Positions 24,274 through 37,674 of a stretch of 64,000 nt of DNA are shown piece after piece (within the stretch, counting starts at the first letter, position 1; every line of letters begins with the position of its first letter). Location: contig JANVCC010010406.1 in assembly GCA_025345505.1 (NCBI GenBank), positions 15,403,260 to 15,467,259 of the forward strand. The letters are read 5' to 3'. A program made the position numbers and the translations under genes. The notes beneath the pieces were generated by a model. It was not told the DNA's origin. It made no database searches and worked only from the letters and a program-made list of their open reading frames with translations. This DNA is from Todiramphus chloris collaris. Its lineage: Eukaryota > Chordata > Aves > Coraciiformes > Alcedinidae.

Positions 24274-25045
24274 TGTCTGGTTTGAGTGAGAACAGAACTA
24301 ATTCTGTTCTTAATTTTACTTTTCATTTCAGTTCTTGTAACTGTCTGCACTGTCTGAAGTTAGCAGCCTGTTCTCACAGACAGTGTCTGCTTCTAGCAGT
24401 GATAACACCCCGTGTTTAGACTTACTACTAAGGATTGCTGTGCAGACCAAGGCCACTGCTGAATCTTGTGTAATACATTGTGGGGTGCAGAGAAGTGAAA
24501 GGCTGTACTGGCAGGGAGAAGCGGACAGGACAGGTGACCCTAAACTGACCAGTGAGGGATTCCATCGCATAGAAGTCATATTCAGCATAAAGCTGAGGGA
24601 TCTGAACGGTCTGTGCTCCACTCCCCTCTTGGACAGCTTTGCTTGGCTCGAATCAGGTCCTGTTTTGGTTCCTTCCTCAGAGCATCCAAGGAGGACTCTG
24701 TCCATTCTACCTGTGATCCCAGTCAGTATGTTCCTGAATCCAGTACCAGAACACCAGCTCCAGAACACAGCTCCCGTCTCCTGTGGGGCCCAGTCTGGGA
24801 CTCCCCTGGTTCCTGCTTCAGAGCATCAGTGGTGACGGTGATGGAATTACCATCAGGGGGGTTGGGTTCAATACTGGTTTTGTATATATTTGTATATATT
24901 CCATTTTTATTATTATTTTCATTAAAGCTGTTCATTTCCTTTTCTAATGACTAAGTCTCTCTCCCTTATTCCCTTTCTCTTCCTCTTTGGGGAAGAGAGC
25001 ATCTCTTATAGATTTAAGGGGCCGCTCTGACCCTAAACGGTGACA
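24274..25045 (+). mobile_element. Solo LTR inserted in the 3' end of the CR1 element
   Basis: This 772-bp segment interrupts the CR1 3' region. CR1 sequence stops after CACCATCCATGGTGG and resumes at TTTAAAAGACTTG. The insert begins TGTCTGG and ends GGTGACA (TGTC/GACA inverted ends, TG...CA termini). A TATATATTTGTATATATT stretch and an ATTAAA poly(A)-type signal (about 24922) are followed by a pyrimidine-rich segment, consistent with LTR organisation and plus orientation. Target duplication is unclear. Open frames of up to 150 codons inside are non-coding LTR sequence. Confidence 0.75.
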
Positions 25046-25172
25046 GTGTCATTTAAAAGACTTGTAAATGTGGCACTTAGGGACATGGTTTAGTGGTGGG
25101 ATTGGCAATATTAGGTAAATAGGTGGACTTGATCTTAAAGGTATCTTCCAACCAAAACAATTCTATTACTAT
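25046..25172 (+). mobile_element. CR1 LINE 3' end (continuation after the LTR)
   Basis: It contains the CR1 3' UTR signature: TGGCACTTAGGGACATGG, TTTAGTGGTGG, TGGACTTGATCTTAAAGGT, CTTCCAACC and a decayed ATTCTAT end. It joins the copy at 21690-24273. Confidence 0.88.
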
Positions 25173-28100
25173 ATATATTCTGTACTCTTTAATAGCTGAA
25201 GCTTAATGATACATATTTGCAATGTTTTCTATCATAATTGTTACCAGATTTTTCAAATTAGTGACATTAATGTAAAAGTAACTAGCAACAAACTCGATTC
25301 TATTTTGGCTAAGATGCTTTGTTGCAACTTCATGGCTCTTACAACACAGAAATTGTAAAAGGAAAAGTTAGACAAGAAAGAGTTTAAGAAAAAAAAAAAA
25401 AAATTAAGACAGACTATTAAAACAACTCATCTGCCATAATAGATTTGCCTAGTATCACCAGCCTGTTTAATTCTTTCATGGTAAGCTCTTACACAGATTT
25501 CACCCTCCATCTTCCTTCCTTGAAAAACTAATGCAGCATATGAACTTCATCACATCATTTACCCTTAGTGTGTGCAGTATATCCTGCTTTGTGTTTCATC
25601 TAATTAGAGAAAAAACTATTTCTTCCCCATAAATTAGCATTCAAAAATTCATGTTTTTGGCATAAAATTCATCAGAATTAAAATGGATAGCAACAAATTT
25701 GAGAAAACTTTTTAAGTTTTTAGCCTTTTTAAATACAGTTCAGTCTGATATATGAGCTTGAATTTGCTATCAACTAGACTAAACCCCAAGTTTTACATAT
25801 GTCTCCTCCTCTCACCCTGTGCCTCCCTGCATTCTCTTCCTCCTTTCCTTCTTTCCACCCTCCCTTCCTCCTTCCTTATTTTTGTGCCTGTCTTCATAAA
25901 ATATCGGAAACATTATATAAAATTTTAGTGACCTAAGAGTTTTAGAAAACCTTCTGTTATAATTGGTGCAGTCATAGCTGATGAACTGGCAACATGGTAC
26001 ATGGCAAAACTAGCAACGACCCAAATAGCATGGAGTTTGGATGACTATTAAAATAGAAAATAGTAATTGTTAATAATAATAAAATAATAATATAATAATA
26101 TATATAATAATATATAATATAATAATAATATAATAATAATTAAAAAGCGTATCTATCATAATAGTGCTTTTATTAATAGTCATGATACTTTGTTCAAAGA
26201 CATACATCTAGCTGGTGATCTAAAATGCAACCAAATAGCTCTATCCTCTTCTGATCAGGAAAAAGACAATACTTTTCTTGTTGCATCTTGAAGACAAAAC
26301 ACACAGTACAGCTGTCATTTTGTTGAATTGGACTGCATCGAGTATCACTTAGAGACCTACTATGGGACTTGAACTTATGACTGAATGATCTGTTGAGAAA
26401 TGTGTTAACGCCTAAGCCAACAAAGGCAGTACAGGACAGGGTTCAAAACCACAATTACTGCATTTCAAAAGGTTTCTTAATTTATCACAGAAAACATCAT
26501 ATCCTAATACTGAAATGTCTAAGTAGCAAAATCTCTGGCAGGATTCTTTAAAAAGGCTGGGATTTTTGCTCATCATATGTTTCAAATGTAAATCTGTAGC
26601 TATGCACACAGTCATTGCCTGAAAAGAAGAGTAAACATTAATTTGGAGAATAGTGTCTACAACCTTCCACAAAAACCACAGCATAATGTATTTATTTGCT
26701 GTTGTTACATGTCAATTTTAAGGGACTCATGTGGAAATCAGAAACTAAGACAGAGAAACTTCTCAGCAGTTTTCATTAGCCATGAAGAACTAATATTTTT
26801 TACTTGTATTCAAGTAAACTGTGAATAGCCTAGGATCACACAGATTTTTATAAGACTTTAAATTTACTAGCTAGCTTTCAATTTACTAGTAGATAGCAGA
26901 ACTACATTTTGTAAATCCCTATGTGCTATCTCTGTTTTGCAGAAAATTAAATGTTGATACAACACAGTTTTATGATTCCTCAGTAATTACATGGTGGGTT
27001 AGTAGCATGACTGACAATAAAATGCCAAAGCCCTAACTTTGCAAGAGGTATGTTCTCAGCACTGTGTGCATATATTCTCAGTCCTATATACACCCCAGTA
27101 AATAATTATTATCAACTTAAGTTATTCAGTGGTGGAGAACATGTTGCCCTTACTATGATTGTCATCCAGTTAAAAAAATGCAAGCATTTTGAAAAAAAAA
27201 AAAAACAAAAAAAACAAACTAGTGCTGAAAACAGAACATATTCAAGACTGAAAAGGACTTGTATTGAAACTGTCAGTTGCAAATATTAGGCAGGATTGAA
27301 TAAAATTTGGTTTGTATCTGAAATGAAAATACTATCTTAGCAGAAGGCTTAACACTGTTCAGCATCTTAATGCGTTGCTCAATCCTTCCCTCTAAACTGC
27401 ACCACAAACATTAAAACCTGTTAAACTGCAACACCATGAGGTGTGGCTGCCATAGATAACTGCAGCCCTGTGGGTGACAGTCAACTGACAGCAGCCTGTG
27501 TCTGCTATCACCCTATGGTGGTGATTAACACAGGGGAACCCAACCAAAGCCCCCTCAGAATGTCTTTAGCCACACAAACAAAATCAAATTAAATTATTTA
27601 AAAGACCTGGGGCTCCAGAAACTTCTATGAAATGAATTTTGAAATAATTCTCTTGATTTTATGCATAGCATGGAGTGACTTTAACTGAACATTCATTATT
27701 TCTAGTCTTTCAGTTCTAAGCCTGCAAAGCAGTGGTTGTTCTCTTTAATGGTGGTGTCTCAAGACAAGTAAAGTTTCTGCCAGTTAATCCAGCCTTTTCA
27801 CTTAATAAATGGTTGGTGACTACCATGGACTAAATTCCCCTGAATTTAATCTATCTGTTCCAGCTGTTCACTGCAAGTATATTTAATCAATCCTATGTAA
27901 CTATAATTGTATTTTATTTTTGTAGCCAGTGTATATCCTTTATTAAAAGTTATGTTTTAAAATCAGATTGTGATATTTATACTGCATAGAAAAGTAACCT
28001 CATTTTGTCACACCTTTTGAGAATGCCACTTCTCTGGGTGCGGGTAAGGCAACAGAAGAATAAACCTGTAATCAGGAGTGAGTGGGCAGATTTGCCTAAG

Positions 28101-29637
28101 AGTTAACAAAATTCTCCATTATTTGAACTTGATAATGCAGCAAGGTAGGATATTAGCAATCTGGTTTGTGAGACATTAATATCCCTTAATGGAATGGTTA
28201 GAACAGGCTGCTTTTCTAATCTTGCTTCCATTTCCAGCCTCACCACTGACTTGTTCAACAAAGGGCAAACTCTCACCATCTTAGTTTCTCAGTTTTTAAG
28301 AGAGACAGTACTCTTCACCACACCATAGGATCTGAAAAGCTAGTTACTGGAAAGGCTGCTAGGTCATCAAAGACGCCTTCAGTATCAAAGTAATGCCATT
28401 AATGTAATTTCTGATTCTACACCACAGTGCGCTCTCTGCTGAGAGCTTTGTTAACATTTCCCTGTCTATGGATCTTCAATGTTGACCTGGAGGAACCAGT
28501 GGATGAGATGGCAGTTTAGACCCTATGCATATTTGATCGCTGGTCTCTTCAGAGAGACAGCTAACAAGAACTGGATGTGACATAGTGCTATCACAATTGC
28601 AGCTTCTGTTTAGCAGATACCTGTCTGCTAGGAATTGGAGCATGGTTGCAAAATCATGTACACACAAACTGCTGGACATTCAGTTCAGCAGTATGATCTG
28701 ATAATATTCTCCAGCAGTAGTTCAATAGTATCCTCCACCCACCAAACTGAGAGTAATTATAACAACCACACAGCTTTTAAAATTGAAATGTTTCCCACTG
28801 CCATTTTACTACTGGGTTTTTCTATATCTTTTGAGGAGTTTGTTTGAATCTGAGGTCAAGAAAGTTAGTATTTTGGGGATTTTTAAGCCTGCATTAGAAC
28901 TTTGGGATAGTACCTTAGTAATATATTACCTGGCCTCCTATATAACTTTGAAAATACAGTAAAAGGTAATGAATAGAACCACAAAAGGTTCAGTTAGGAT
29001 GACTGGATTTTATTTTGTATGGATTTTGAGCATTCTTATGAGCACTGAAAGCACACTCTGTTGCAAGGCAGCAGTAGAAACTACACAATAAGAAAGACAA
29101 CATGATCTAAGGTATGTCCAAGACTGCCTTAATTCCTCCTGGTATTTTTTTCCTTCCCTCAGGTAAAAAAGTCTGCATGTGATAGGAAACGTAATCTTTA
29201 CAAGTTTCAGTTTATCAAATGAAGAAAAAATTAGATGCATTAAATATACAGGAGTAGTGTAGCATTGGTAGCTGCAATTTTCTGGAGTTCTTTCCTTATT
29301 GCTTTTATTTATAAATACATCAGCTTTGCTTAGTTAACAGAAGATACCCACAAAGCAACATAAAAAAGAGACTTCATTTGGCCATGACTACAGTTCATAA
29401 ATAAAGGTATTAAATAATGAGGTGAAGAATGTTATTACTTGGTGAAGAAAGCAAGAGGATTCATTACAATAGCCCCTGTATTCATGTCTCTCAGACAGAC
29501 CAGATGCACTCATATTAACTACTGAGTAAGTGTATCTATCTGTACTATCTTCAGGTTTGCGGACCAAGCTTTTTTGAGCATCAGGAAACACCTGAGTTTA
29601 TCCATTCAGCTGTGTACATAGCCAGCTAAATACAAAG
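25173..29637. other. Unique intronic sequence
   Basis: It contains a pyrimidine-rich stretch (25800-25880), the TAA repeat at 26071-26145 and an A-rich run near 27192-27220. No gene or named element was recognised; 27420-27560 is more GC-rich and unexplained. Confidence 0.55.
26071..26145. repeat. (TAA)n/(TA)n microsatellite
   Basis: About 75 bp of TAATAATAA and TATATAATA units with no G or C. Confidence 0.92.
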
Positions 29638-31012
29638 ATCACAGAATCACAGAATGTTAAGGGTTGGAAAGGACCTTGAAAGATTATCTAATCCAACCCC
29701 CCTGCCAGAGCAGGACCACCTGGAGCAGGTCACATAGGAATGCATCCAGGCAGGTTTTAAATTTCTCCAGAGAAGGAGACACCACAAGCCCTGTGGGCAG
29801 CCTGTTCAGGAGCTCCATGACCCTCACAGTGAAAAAGCTTTTCCTTATGGTTCTGTGGAACCTCTTATGCTCCAGCTTGCACCCACTGCCCCCTGTCCTA
29901 TTGTTGGACATAACAGAGAAGAGCCTGGCTCCATCCTCCTGACACTCGTCCTTTATGTATTTATAAACATTAAGGAGGTCATTCCCTCAGTCTCGTCTTC
30001 TCCAAGCTAAAGAGACCCATCTCCCTCAGCCTTACCTCATAAGGGAGGTGCTCCACTCCCTTCATCATCTTTGTGGCTCTGTGCTGGACTCTTTCAAGCA
30101 GTTCCCTGTGCTTCTTGAACTGAGGGGCCCAGAATTGAACACAATATTCCAGATGAGGTCTCACAAGGGCAGAGTAGAGGGGGAGGAGAATGTCTCTCAG
30201 CCTACTAACCACAGCCCGTTTAATACAACCCAGGATGCCATTGACCTCCCTGTACACAAGGGTACATTGCTGTCTCATGGTCATCCTGCTGTCCACCAGG
30301 ATCCTCATGTCCTTTTCCCCCATGCTACTCTCTAACAAATCAATCCCCAACCTATACTGGTACATGGGGTTATTTTTTCCCACGTGCAAGACTACACTTG
30401 CCCTTGTTGTATTTCATTTGATTTCTCCCTGTCCAATTCTCCAGCCTGTCCAGGTCTCCCTGAATGGCAGCACATTCTGCTGGTGTGTCAGCCACTCCTC
30501 CCAGTTTTGTATCATCAACAAACTTGAGGACAGTGCACTCTGTTCCCTCATCCAAGTCATTGATGAATATAGTGAATAGTACTGGCCCCAGCACTGACCC
30601 CTAAGGACTCCACTAGATACAGGCCTCCAACTAGACTCTGCCTCATTGACCACAACTCTGACTTCTTTCATTCAACCAGTTAACAATCCACCTCACTACC
30701 TGATCATCCAGACCACACTTTCTCAGTTTAGCTGCAAGGATGCTGTGGTAGATGGTGTCAAATGCTTTACTGAAATCAAGATAGACCACATCCACTGCAC
30801 TGCCATCATCTATCCACCTGGTTATTTCTTCAAAGAAGGCCATCAGGTTGGTCAAACAGGACTTCCACTTGGTAAAACCACGTTGATTGCTTCTGATGAC
30901 TCCCTTGTCCTTGATATGTCTAGAGACAGTGCCAAGGATAAGTTGTTCCATCACCTTTCTCGGGATGGAGGTGAGGCTGACTGGTCAGTGGACGACTGGT
31001 AGTTACCTGGGT
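29638..31012 (-). mobile_element. CR1 LINE, 5'-truncated (minus strand)
   Basis: The 3' end lies at the left (CACAGAATCACAGAATG, the CR1 octamer in reverse, then GGTTGGAAAGGACCTTGAA). Reading leftward from about 31012, the minus strand encodes RT from DPGNY through MEQLILGTVSRHIKDKGV, VVYLDFSKAFDT, KFVDDTKLGG (catalytic box), LGIDLLES, CIKRAVVSR, LYSALVRPHLEYCVQ and RATKMMKGVEHLP. The insertion is truncated just upstream of RT and broken by frameshifts. The RT core is better preserved than in the copy at 21.7 kb. Confidence 0.92.
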
Positions 31013-31194
31013 CGAAGATAAACCACACTATAACAAGATAAACCACAAGATAACATCTGCCTGCCAGTGGAGGTATCCAAATCAGAACTTATGACTCCTT
31101 ACAAGATGTAGAAAGAATGTTCATGCATTATATACATTCATAGCAACACACAGATAAATGCTGTCCATCTCTAATAGTTTCTGTGTTCATTTCT

Positions 31195-31520
31195 ATATAG
31201 TTTAACCTCTCCCAGTAACTAAACACCACATAGACACTTGCCCACTGCTTCCCCCTCCACACCCATGCCTGTGGGATGGGATGGAGAATGAAGAGGAAGA
31301 TACTCAAGAGGCACTGCCCCTGTCTCTGGACAAAGTGTAAAACTCAAAAGTGGCCTGGCCTGGCCCCTAGGCCATTCCTTCCCTTATACTGCAGGCATGA
31401 CATCAGTATGGTATTGACTATCCCACTGGCTGGTTCAGTTGTTTATCTTAGCTGTGGTCACTCACAACTGTTTGGGCCAGCAGCTGGTTGTGATGATTAA
31501 CCTGAGCCCAACTTGGCACA
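31195..31520 (-). mobile_element. ERVL-type solo LTR, degraded (minus strand)
   Basis: Read on the plus strand it starts with the reverse of an avian ERVL LTR end (GTTTAACCTCTCCCAGTAAC, TAAACACCACATAGAC, TGTGGGATGGGATGGAGAA, GTAAAACTC). It then matches the reversed U3 (GGCATGACATCAGTATGGTA, TGGTTCAGTTGTTTATC) and ends near CCCAACTTGGCACA. It appears to be the same family as 42878-43249, in opposite orientation, with internal deletions. Confidence 0.65.
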
Positions 31521-34500
31521 AATTCTTCCCTATAAATCCATATTAATTGTCTTACTTTTCTTAAAATAGAGGTGATTCATGTGAACCGTATGTTTCTATG
31601 TCCCCACTACATACAGCAAATACTTCAAAAATTCCCTTCAGTAACAGATTAGAAAAAACATTTTCAATATTAGACGCAAAGGATTTAAAAAGCTTAAAGT
31701 TTTCTATAAAGCAGGTGCAATGATTTAAACATTAGTTGGGAAAAGAATAAACTCATTTATTTACAATTTAAACTTGAGACAAGTTTTCAATTTTGGACAC
31801 TTTTTTCCTTTTTTATTTTTATTTTTTTCCCCTATTAAGACCATAACTACATCCAAAATGTGACAGGCAGAGTTCCAGGTATTTTACAATACATGTCTGG
31901 AAAACAGCTGTGATTGGATTGCCCTGTACAATTCAAATCCTTTTAGGATGTGGATGCCAGGAAACAATTTTTTAAAGTGAGTGAAGGCAGGGGGAAGTGT
32001 TTTTTCTTTACAAACTGCCACTGACTTAAAAGTGGAAGATGAAACCACTTATTTTAAAATTTATTTTATAGAGCAGAGAGTTCTACACATATTTCTCTTT
32101 TAGATAATATGAAGCACATCCATGAGCAGTTGTCACTCAGAGGCATACTCTTCTGATCCCTTTCACTGTGAAGGTGCTAACTACAGTAGAAAGATTTGTC
32201 TGCATATGAAAAATGTGTGCATGAACCTGGGAAGAGTGCCTTTGTACCTTGTTGGTCTGTGCTTTTTCAGTAGGTTGATTTGAATTCCCAGACCCAGATC
32301 TCTAAGGGAGAAAAGAATTGATAGCACAAGTGGCACATGAAAGTTGACAAGCGGTTCGAAGCTAAACTATGCTTCAGAAGAGAAGGTGACTGAAGATACA
32401 AGAGCTGAAACAGTTACTGAGCAATCTAGGGAACTGTATTTTTCTGTCACCTGACCAGTTCAGACAGATTCCATCAATAGTTCCATGACCCTGTACTGGC
32501 TTTGAAATTTGCCTCTAAGTATCAGGGAGGTGCCCATGTACCCCTGTAAAAGCACAATTTCTCATGAAGTCTGTATGCATTACGGCTGAAAGTAAATAGA
32601 TGACAAAGTCTTAGCTAAAAAGTCTGAGCAGTCCCATGGAACAGCACCAGGTCTTTAAAGTCAGGAAATCCAAAACCCAGATGACAATTTTCTTCAACAG
32701 CTTTAGATGGAAGTAGGAATTAATTCAGGGAAATCCTGTGACCTTTATTATACAGGAGGCCAGACTAAACAGTCTTACCAGTTCTTTATGGCTTTAAAAT
32801 CTATGGACTCAGGAGGACTGAGTGCCAGAATCTGTAAGTGATTTGCTGCACAATTCACTGTACAACTGTACATTGCCTTTTCTGCTTCTCCATCTGAAAA
32901 TGTGTATTATTTCCTGATTCTATTTTACAAAGATATAGTAAAGAATAAATAATCAATGACTGCATATTTCACTAAAAGTATGAAATATTTTAAGAGCTTA
33001 GTAACAGTTATGCATTATCAAAAGACACTTCAAAAATGTAAATCAAGTATGGTAAGATTTCATTCTCATTCACAGTTGCTTAATAAAAGTAAGCGAGTAG
33101 TATGAAATGGCTTAAAGAGAAAACAAATGAGATAAGACCACCTGCCAGATTTATTCCTGAATTTCCTGGGGATTATCCATGTAAGTAATACCGAAACATT
33201 TACATAAAAATTCCTATTTTATTAAAAATAAGATCCCATCAACTTTCTATAAAAAAGGATTATTAAGTATAATGGTCCATTCAGAGTTATTCCAGTAACC
33301 CTGGAACACAGTAGTTTTCAGAAACTGCTTTGCATGTGATGAAATAGTCTAACAAGACAAAAGTTCACAGAAATAAACACAGTGTCTTTTTCTGTAGTAA
33401 ATGACATTATCTTTGAATTATGAAATAGCCTAGTACTTGTTTGTTTTAAAATACAAATTGACCAAAAGGAATAGTCATTGACTAGTCACTGAACTAGTAC
33501 AAAGTTATAAACGTGAGTTTGGGCTTTACCATAAAATTAAGGCATAGATTCAATAGCCCATAATGAATGAGGGCCCATACGTGAATACTTGTAAAGAAAC
33601 TGATGATGCAAAGAAACACATATAATTTTTACTACTAGCAATAATGTGCCAGTAACCTCCAAGATAATAAATGAAATCTAACAAACTTTTCCACTTTTTT
33701 ACCAACTGTAATTGTATGTTTTTCTGCAGTAGGAAATGCGGTAGTAAGGAAACTGAATGGGACAGGCCAACTAGCACACAGGTTAGTACAGAAACAAACA
33801 CCACTACGCCAGTTCTTACAAGCTAGAGTTTTGGCAACATATGAGTGCAACTGTTGTGTTTGGTATTTGTAAGCTTTCTAGACAGTGGAAGTACAGGAAA
33901 GATGGCCTCCAGCACCAGGGACATTTCAGAACTAGCAGTTCCTGTGACCAACTGACTCACATCTGAACAGCAAGAAGCTTTCATGTACTTCCTACTCCTC
34001 ACAGGAGCCAGTCTGCTAATAGATTCTTTCTGCCTGTATATCTTTATGATTTGGAATAGAAAGCACCCAATTAGAAACTGCAAAAAAGTCCATAAAAATC
34101 ATGGAGCAAATTCTGTGAACTAAGGATGACAATGTCAAAGGACCATTCGGTTCATTCTGGACACTCAAGAGTTGGGAAAATTTCTTAGAAAACTGGTCAT
34201 CCACTACTTGGATCACTGGGAAAGAAAGGCTGCAATGGAACATCTCTCCTGGATTACCAGTTCCAGGTTCTTACTTTAGTAAATAAATAGACCATCATTA
34301 CAAGTTGTTCAAACTCCACATTCAAGCAGATTATGATTTTAGCCTTTGCTCCTAAAAAAGTGTTTCAAAATATCTTTTCCCTTAACATCCTAAGTTTTCT
34401 TTTTCCTACACAGGAAGTCTCACAGATAGCATAAAACAATTGTTCCTCATCAACAATATTTTAATTAACATTCTCTCAGTGGAAATCCTTCTACAAATGT

Positions 34501-37500
34501 CACTACAGAGAACAGACTACAATTCTTTAAAAAAGTTAACTTCAGGGAAAAAAAGGGAGTTAAAAAAAGGAATTAAAAAAGGGGAACATGGAGATAGTTG
34601 TCTATATTGGCATTATCATACTGGCACATACAGTATTCAGGTAACCATGACAACTTCTACCATCAGTACTGAAGTCATGTATCCTAACAAGCTAATAATT
34701 TTGTTGTACTGAAAGGCAACATTCTGCTAGTGGATTGGAGCTACAAACAAATAAATAGTGCCTACAGTGAAAAGTATGGTTAAAATATTTAATCACTAGA
34801 GCTAAATATAGATTAAATAATCTAATCAGTCTTAGATTCTTTCAACAAAAAAGCTTTCAACAGGAAAACATGCAGCAGTAAAACACATGGACCTTAAAGC
34901 TTCAGTATGCTGCAGAATCTAAGGTATGACAATAAATATATGAAGGGGAGGTAGATTCCATTAACAATAGCAACAAATTTTATTTTTATAACCCTAAAGG
35001 AAAAGGTCTTAAGTTTACTTCATAGCTGTTGTTATTTTTTTGAATCTCTTTTCATCATTTATACTCTGGTGGGTTTTTTTCCCTTTTAACTCAGTGTTGT
35101 GATACAATCAATACAAATCTGCTCTTAACATATCTGTCTCTGACCTGTGTTTGTTTTAAGCTGTATCATTCATAATGGTGATCGATGGGTAACGCTATTC
35201 CTCTTTCTCCACAAAAAGCACAGAGCATAAAATGTGCATATATTTTATGCCCAAGGTCAGGACAAAATTAATGGATAAGAGCTAGATAAAATGGAGTTCA
35301 AGCTGAATGGGCTGAGTGCTCTCTACAGGGTACAGTCAAGGTAGGCAGTACAAAGCCTATTATACTCAAATGCTCTTGAAACATTTCAGAAGTGAAATTG
35401 TTTCCACAGGCTAATGCATAAAAGTATGAGGCTTTAACTTTCCTGTTTCACAGATAGCCTACAGATATTGGGCAAGTGTTCCTATTCAGGATTTTATTTA
35501 GCATATTCCATTTATCAATCTTTACCTTAAGCCATAAACCCATTTACTGTTTATGACTAAAGTTGTACAAGCTACATTTATTTGTCATTAGTGAACTTTA
35601 CTTCAGACTTCCCTGTTCACTCTCTCACAAGTTCCCTGTCAAGATAAGTGAACAACAGAGCCTTTGAACCACCCCTCCCCCACAAGCATGGAATTAAAAA
35701 TCTGAAGAATTCAATAATAATGTAAATATGTAACTTTTAACTTACTATAAACTATGGTTTAACAATTAAGAAATAATAAACTTTTTTTTCCTACAAATAT
35801 AAATTTCCAGCAGAACACGACAGTAATGTTAGGAAGAATGACAAAAATAAAACTCTGCTAGATTAATAGACACTTAAGTTCCCAGTATTTTCCTTCTTTA
35901 CCCTGGTGAATCTTTCTAACAAAGCCATCCCAGAAACTTGCCCCAGTATGTGAAGAGTGAACTGTGAACAGAGTATGCCATTCACTTGAATGAAGACTGT
36001 GGGAAACTGCTGAGTAAAGAGACACATGATAAAGCTTCTGAAAAATACAATGTATTTGTTGAAGAAATATAGCAGTCATGTCATTTGAATTTATTAGAAA
36101 TTATCTTCCTGGGTTTGTATCCCAACGTACTTCAGTGTTCATGTTCTTCTTATAATCTAAGGTTAAGGGAAAACAAAACCAAAAGTAGCTGAGCATAGAT
36201 TACAGTGAATGTATCACTACTGATCACATTATCCATTTTATCTCTGAATGATTTCCTGGACACAGAACAAGGTGCAAATCCAGCATGGAGTACCAGATAA
36301 CATAACAGATAAATTTGGAAAGAAGGTAAATTATTTTCACAGCACTATTTTCTCATAGCCTGTATCAGTAGTTCTTTTGCTGGTGCCCTGATGAAAGCAG
36401 CTTAGTTTTTTGTTCAAAGATAGGCATAGGAAGTTGTAAAATACATATGTAACTATATGCCTTGTTATTGACTTAAAAAACCCCAAATATTGTGTTGCTG
36501 AAATAAAACAATAGTTGAAAGAACCCAAATAGACCAGCATTTGAAAACTAGATTGAAGTAGTCTTCCCTTTAAAAAAAAAAAAAAAAATCCAACAAAACC
36601 AAAACAAAATTATGTAAACCCTCAAATCTGAGGTAAGCAGAAAGTACAAACAAATTCAACGAAAGTACTCAAACTGTCAGAATTTTAACCAAAAAAAACC
36701 CCAACCAAGTAGACAAACAGGTAAATTCTATAAATTTGGAGCAATCACATTGAGATAAGTATGTCAAAACCTCAGTGTTATGGTACTTCACCAAAATATT
36801 TTATCAGGAAATTACTCCAAAACACTCACAGGACTTCATAAATGCTTCACAATGCCTTCATGACTATGATATCTGACTGAACACCTCCAGTGTGTAAATA
36901 ACCTACTTATATACTATTATGGGGGGCTGCTGGATATCTAAATACTATTACTGCTTCTAGAGAGAGATGGTCTTGTTCTGCCAAAGTACAGGCTTAGGTT
37001 GACCAGATTCAGACATACATTCATGAACATCATTTTATATTTTTAGGATGAAATGTAGTTACATGCCGATTTTTTAATCTGTTTTTGGTCTGTGCTTTAG
37101 CTACTTGCTAAGGCAAACTGCAGAACAAAAAGAAAAATGTAAAGGATTTATCTGAACCTTAGTCAGTTATCTCTGAATTTCTTAAGAATAAGAACTCTCA
37201 AGTTCAAAACATGCTGATACACTCATATTTGTCTCTGATAAAAATTGGACAGATAAAAATTGGAGTACAGCTAAGTAATCTGTGCTACTGTTTTTAAAAT
37301 ATTTTCAGAAGGCCTCTAAGTAACATCAACTAATTGGATTGGGATTAGCTTCTATACTATAATCAGTTGTGCCTTCTTTATGTTATAAGGCTATTATTTT
37401 GCATCATTTTATTTACGCCAAGCATGTAATGGTACTTGCTTATTACTGTGATTAAAACCCAATGAGGAAAAACAAAATATTGTATTAGTTGAATGGTATT

Positions 37501-37674
37501 TACATTACTTAATTTTAATCATTGTAATTCTTTAATCTCCAAGGATGAAATTTTTCTAATAAATATTGTAACAACAGTGTTGAGGTGTTCTTCACAGTAT
37601 TATAATATCATGCAGCTCTCTTCCATTGCATAATGATGATCTGCTTAAACAAAAACCAGCAGAATAGGTCAATT
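31521..37674. other. Mostly unique intronic sequence
   Basis: Apart from the old CR1-like tail at 32711-32818 and an A-rich run at 36571-36610, I recognise nothing. Open frames at 33550-34243 (minus) and 34440-34712 (plus) show no recognisable product. Confidence 0.55.
32711..32818 (+). mobile_element. Ancient CR1-L/L3-like LINE 3' tail
   Basis: The segment AGTAGGAATTAATTCAGGG, CCTGTGACCTTTATTATAC, AGGAGGCCAGACTAAACAG, GGCTTTAAAATCTATGGA parallels the 3' end of an old CR1-type LINE common in turtles and crocodilians (…TTATACAGGAGGTCAGACTAGATGATC…CTTCTGGCCTTAAAATCTATGA). Only the tail is preserved. Confidence 0.7.

Noticed and set aside
24328-24954. Open frames of 113-150 codons on both strands
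   Set aside because: They fall inside the solo LTR nested in CR1; overlapping frames on both strands reflect GC-rich LTR sequence.
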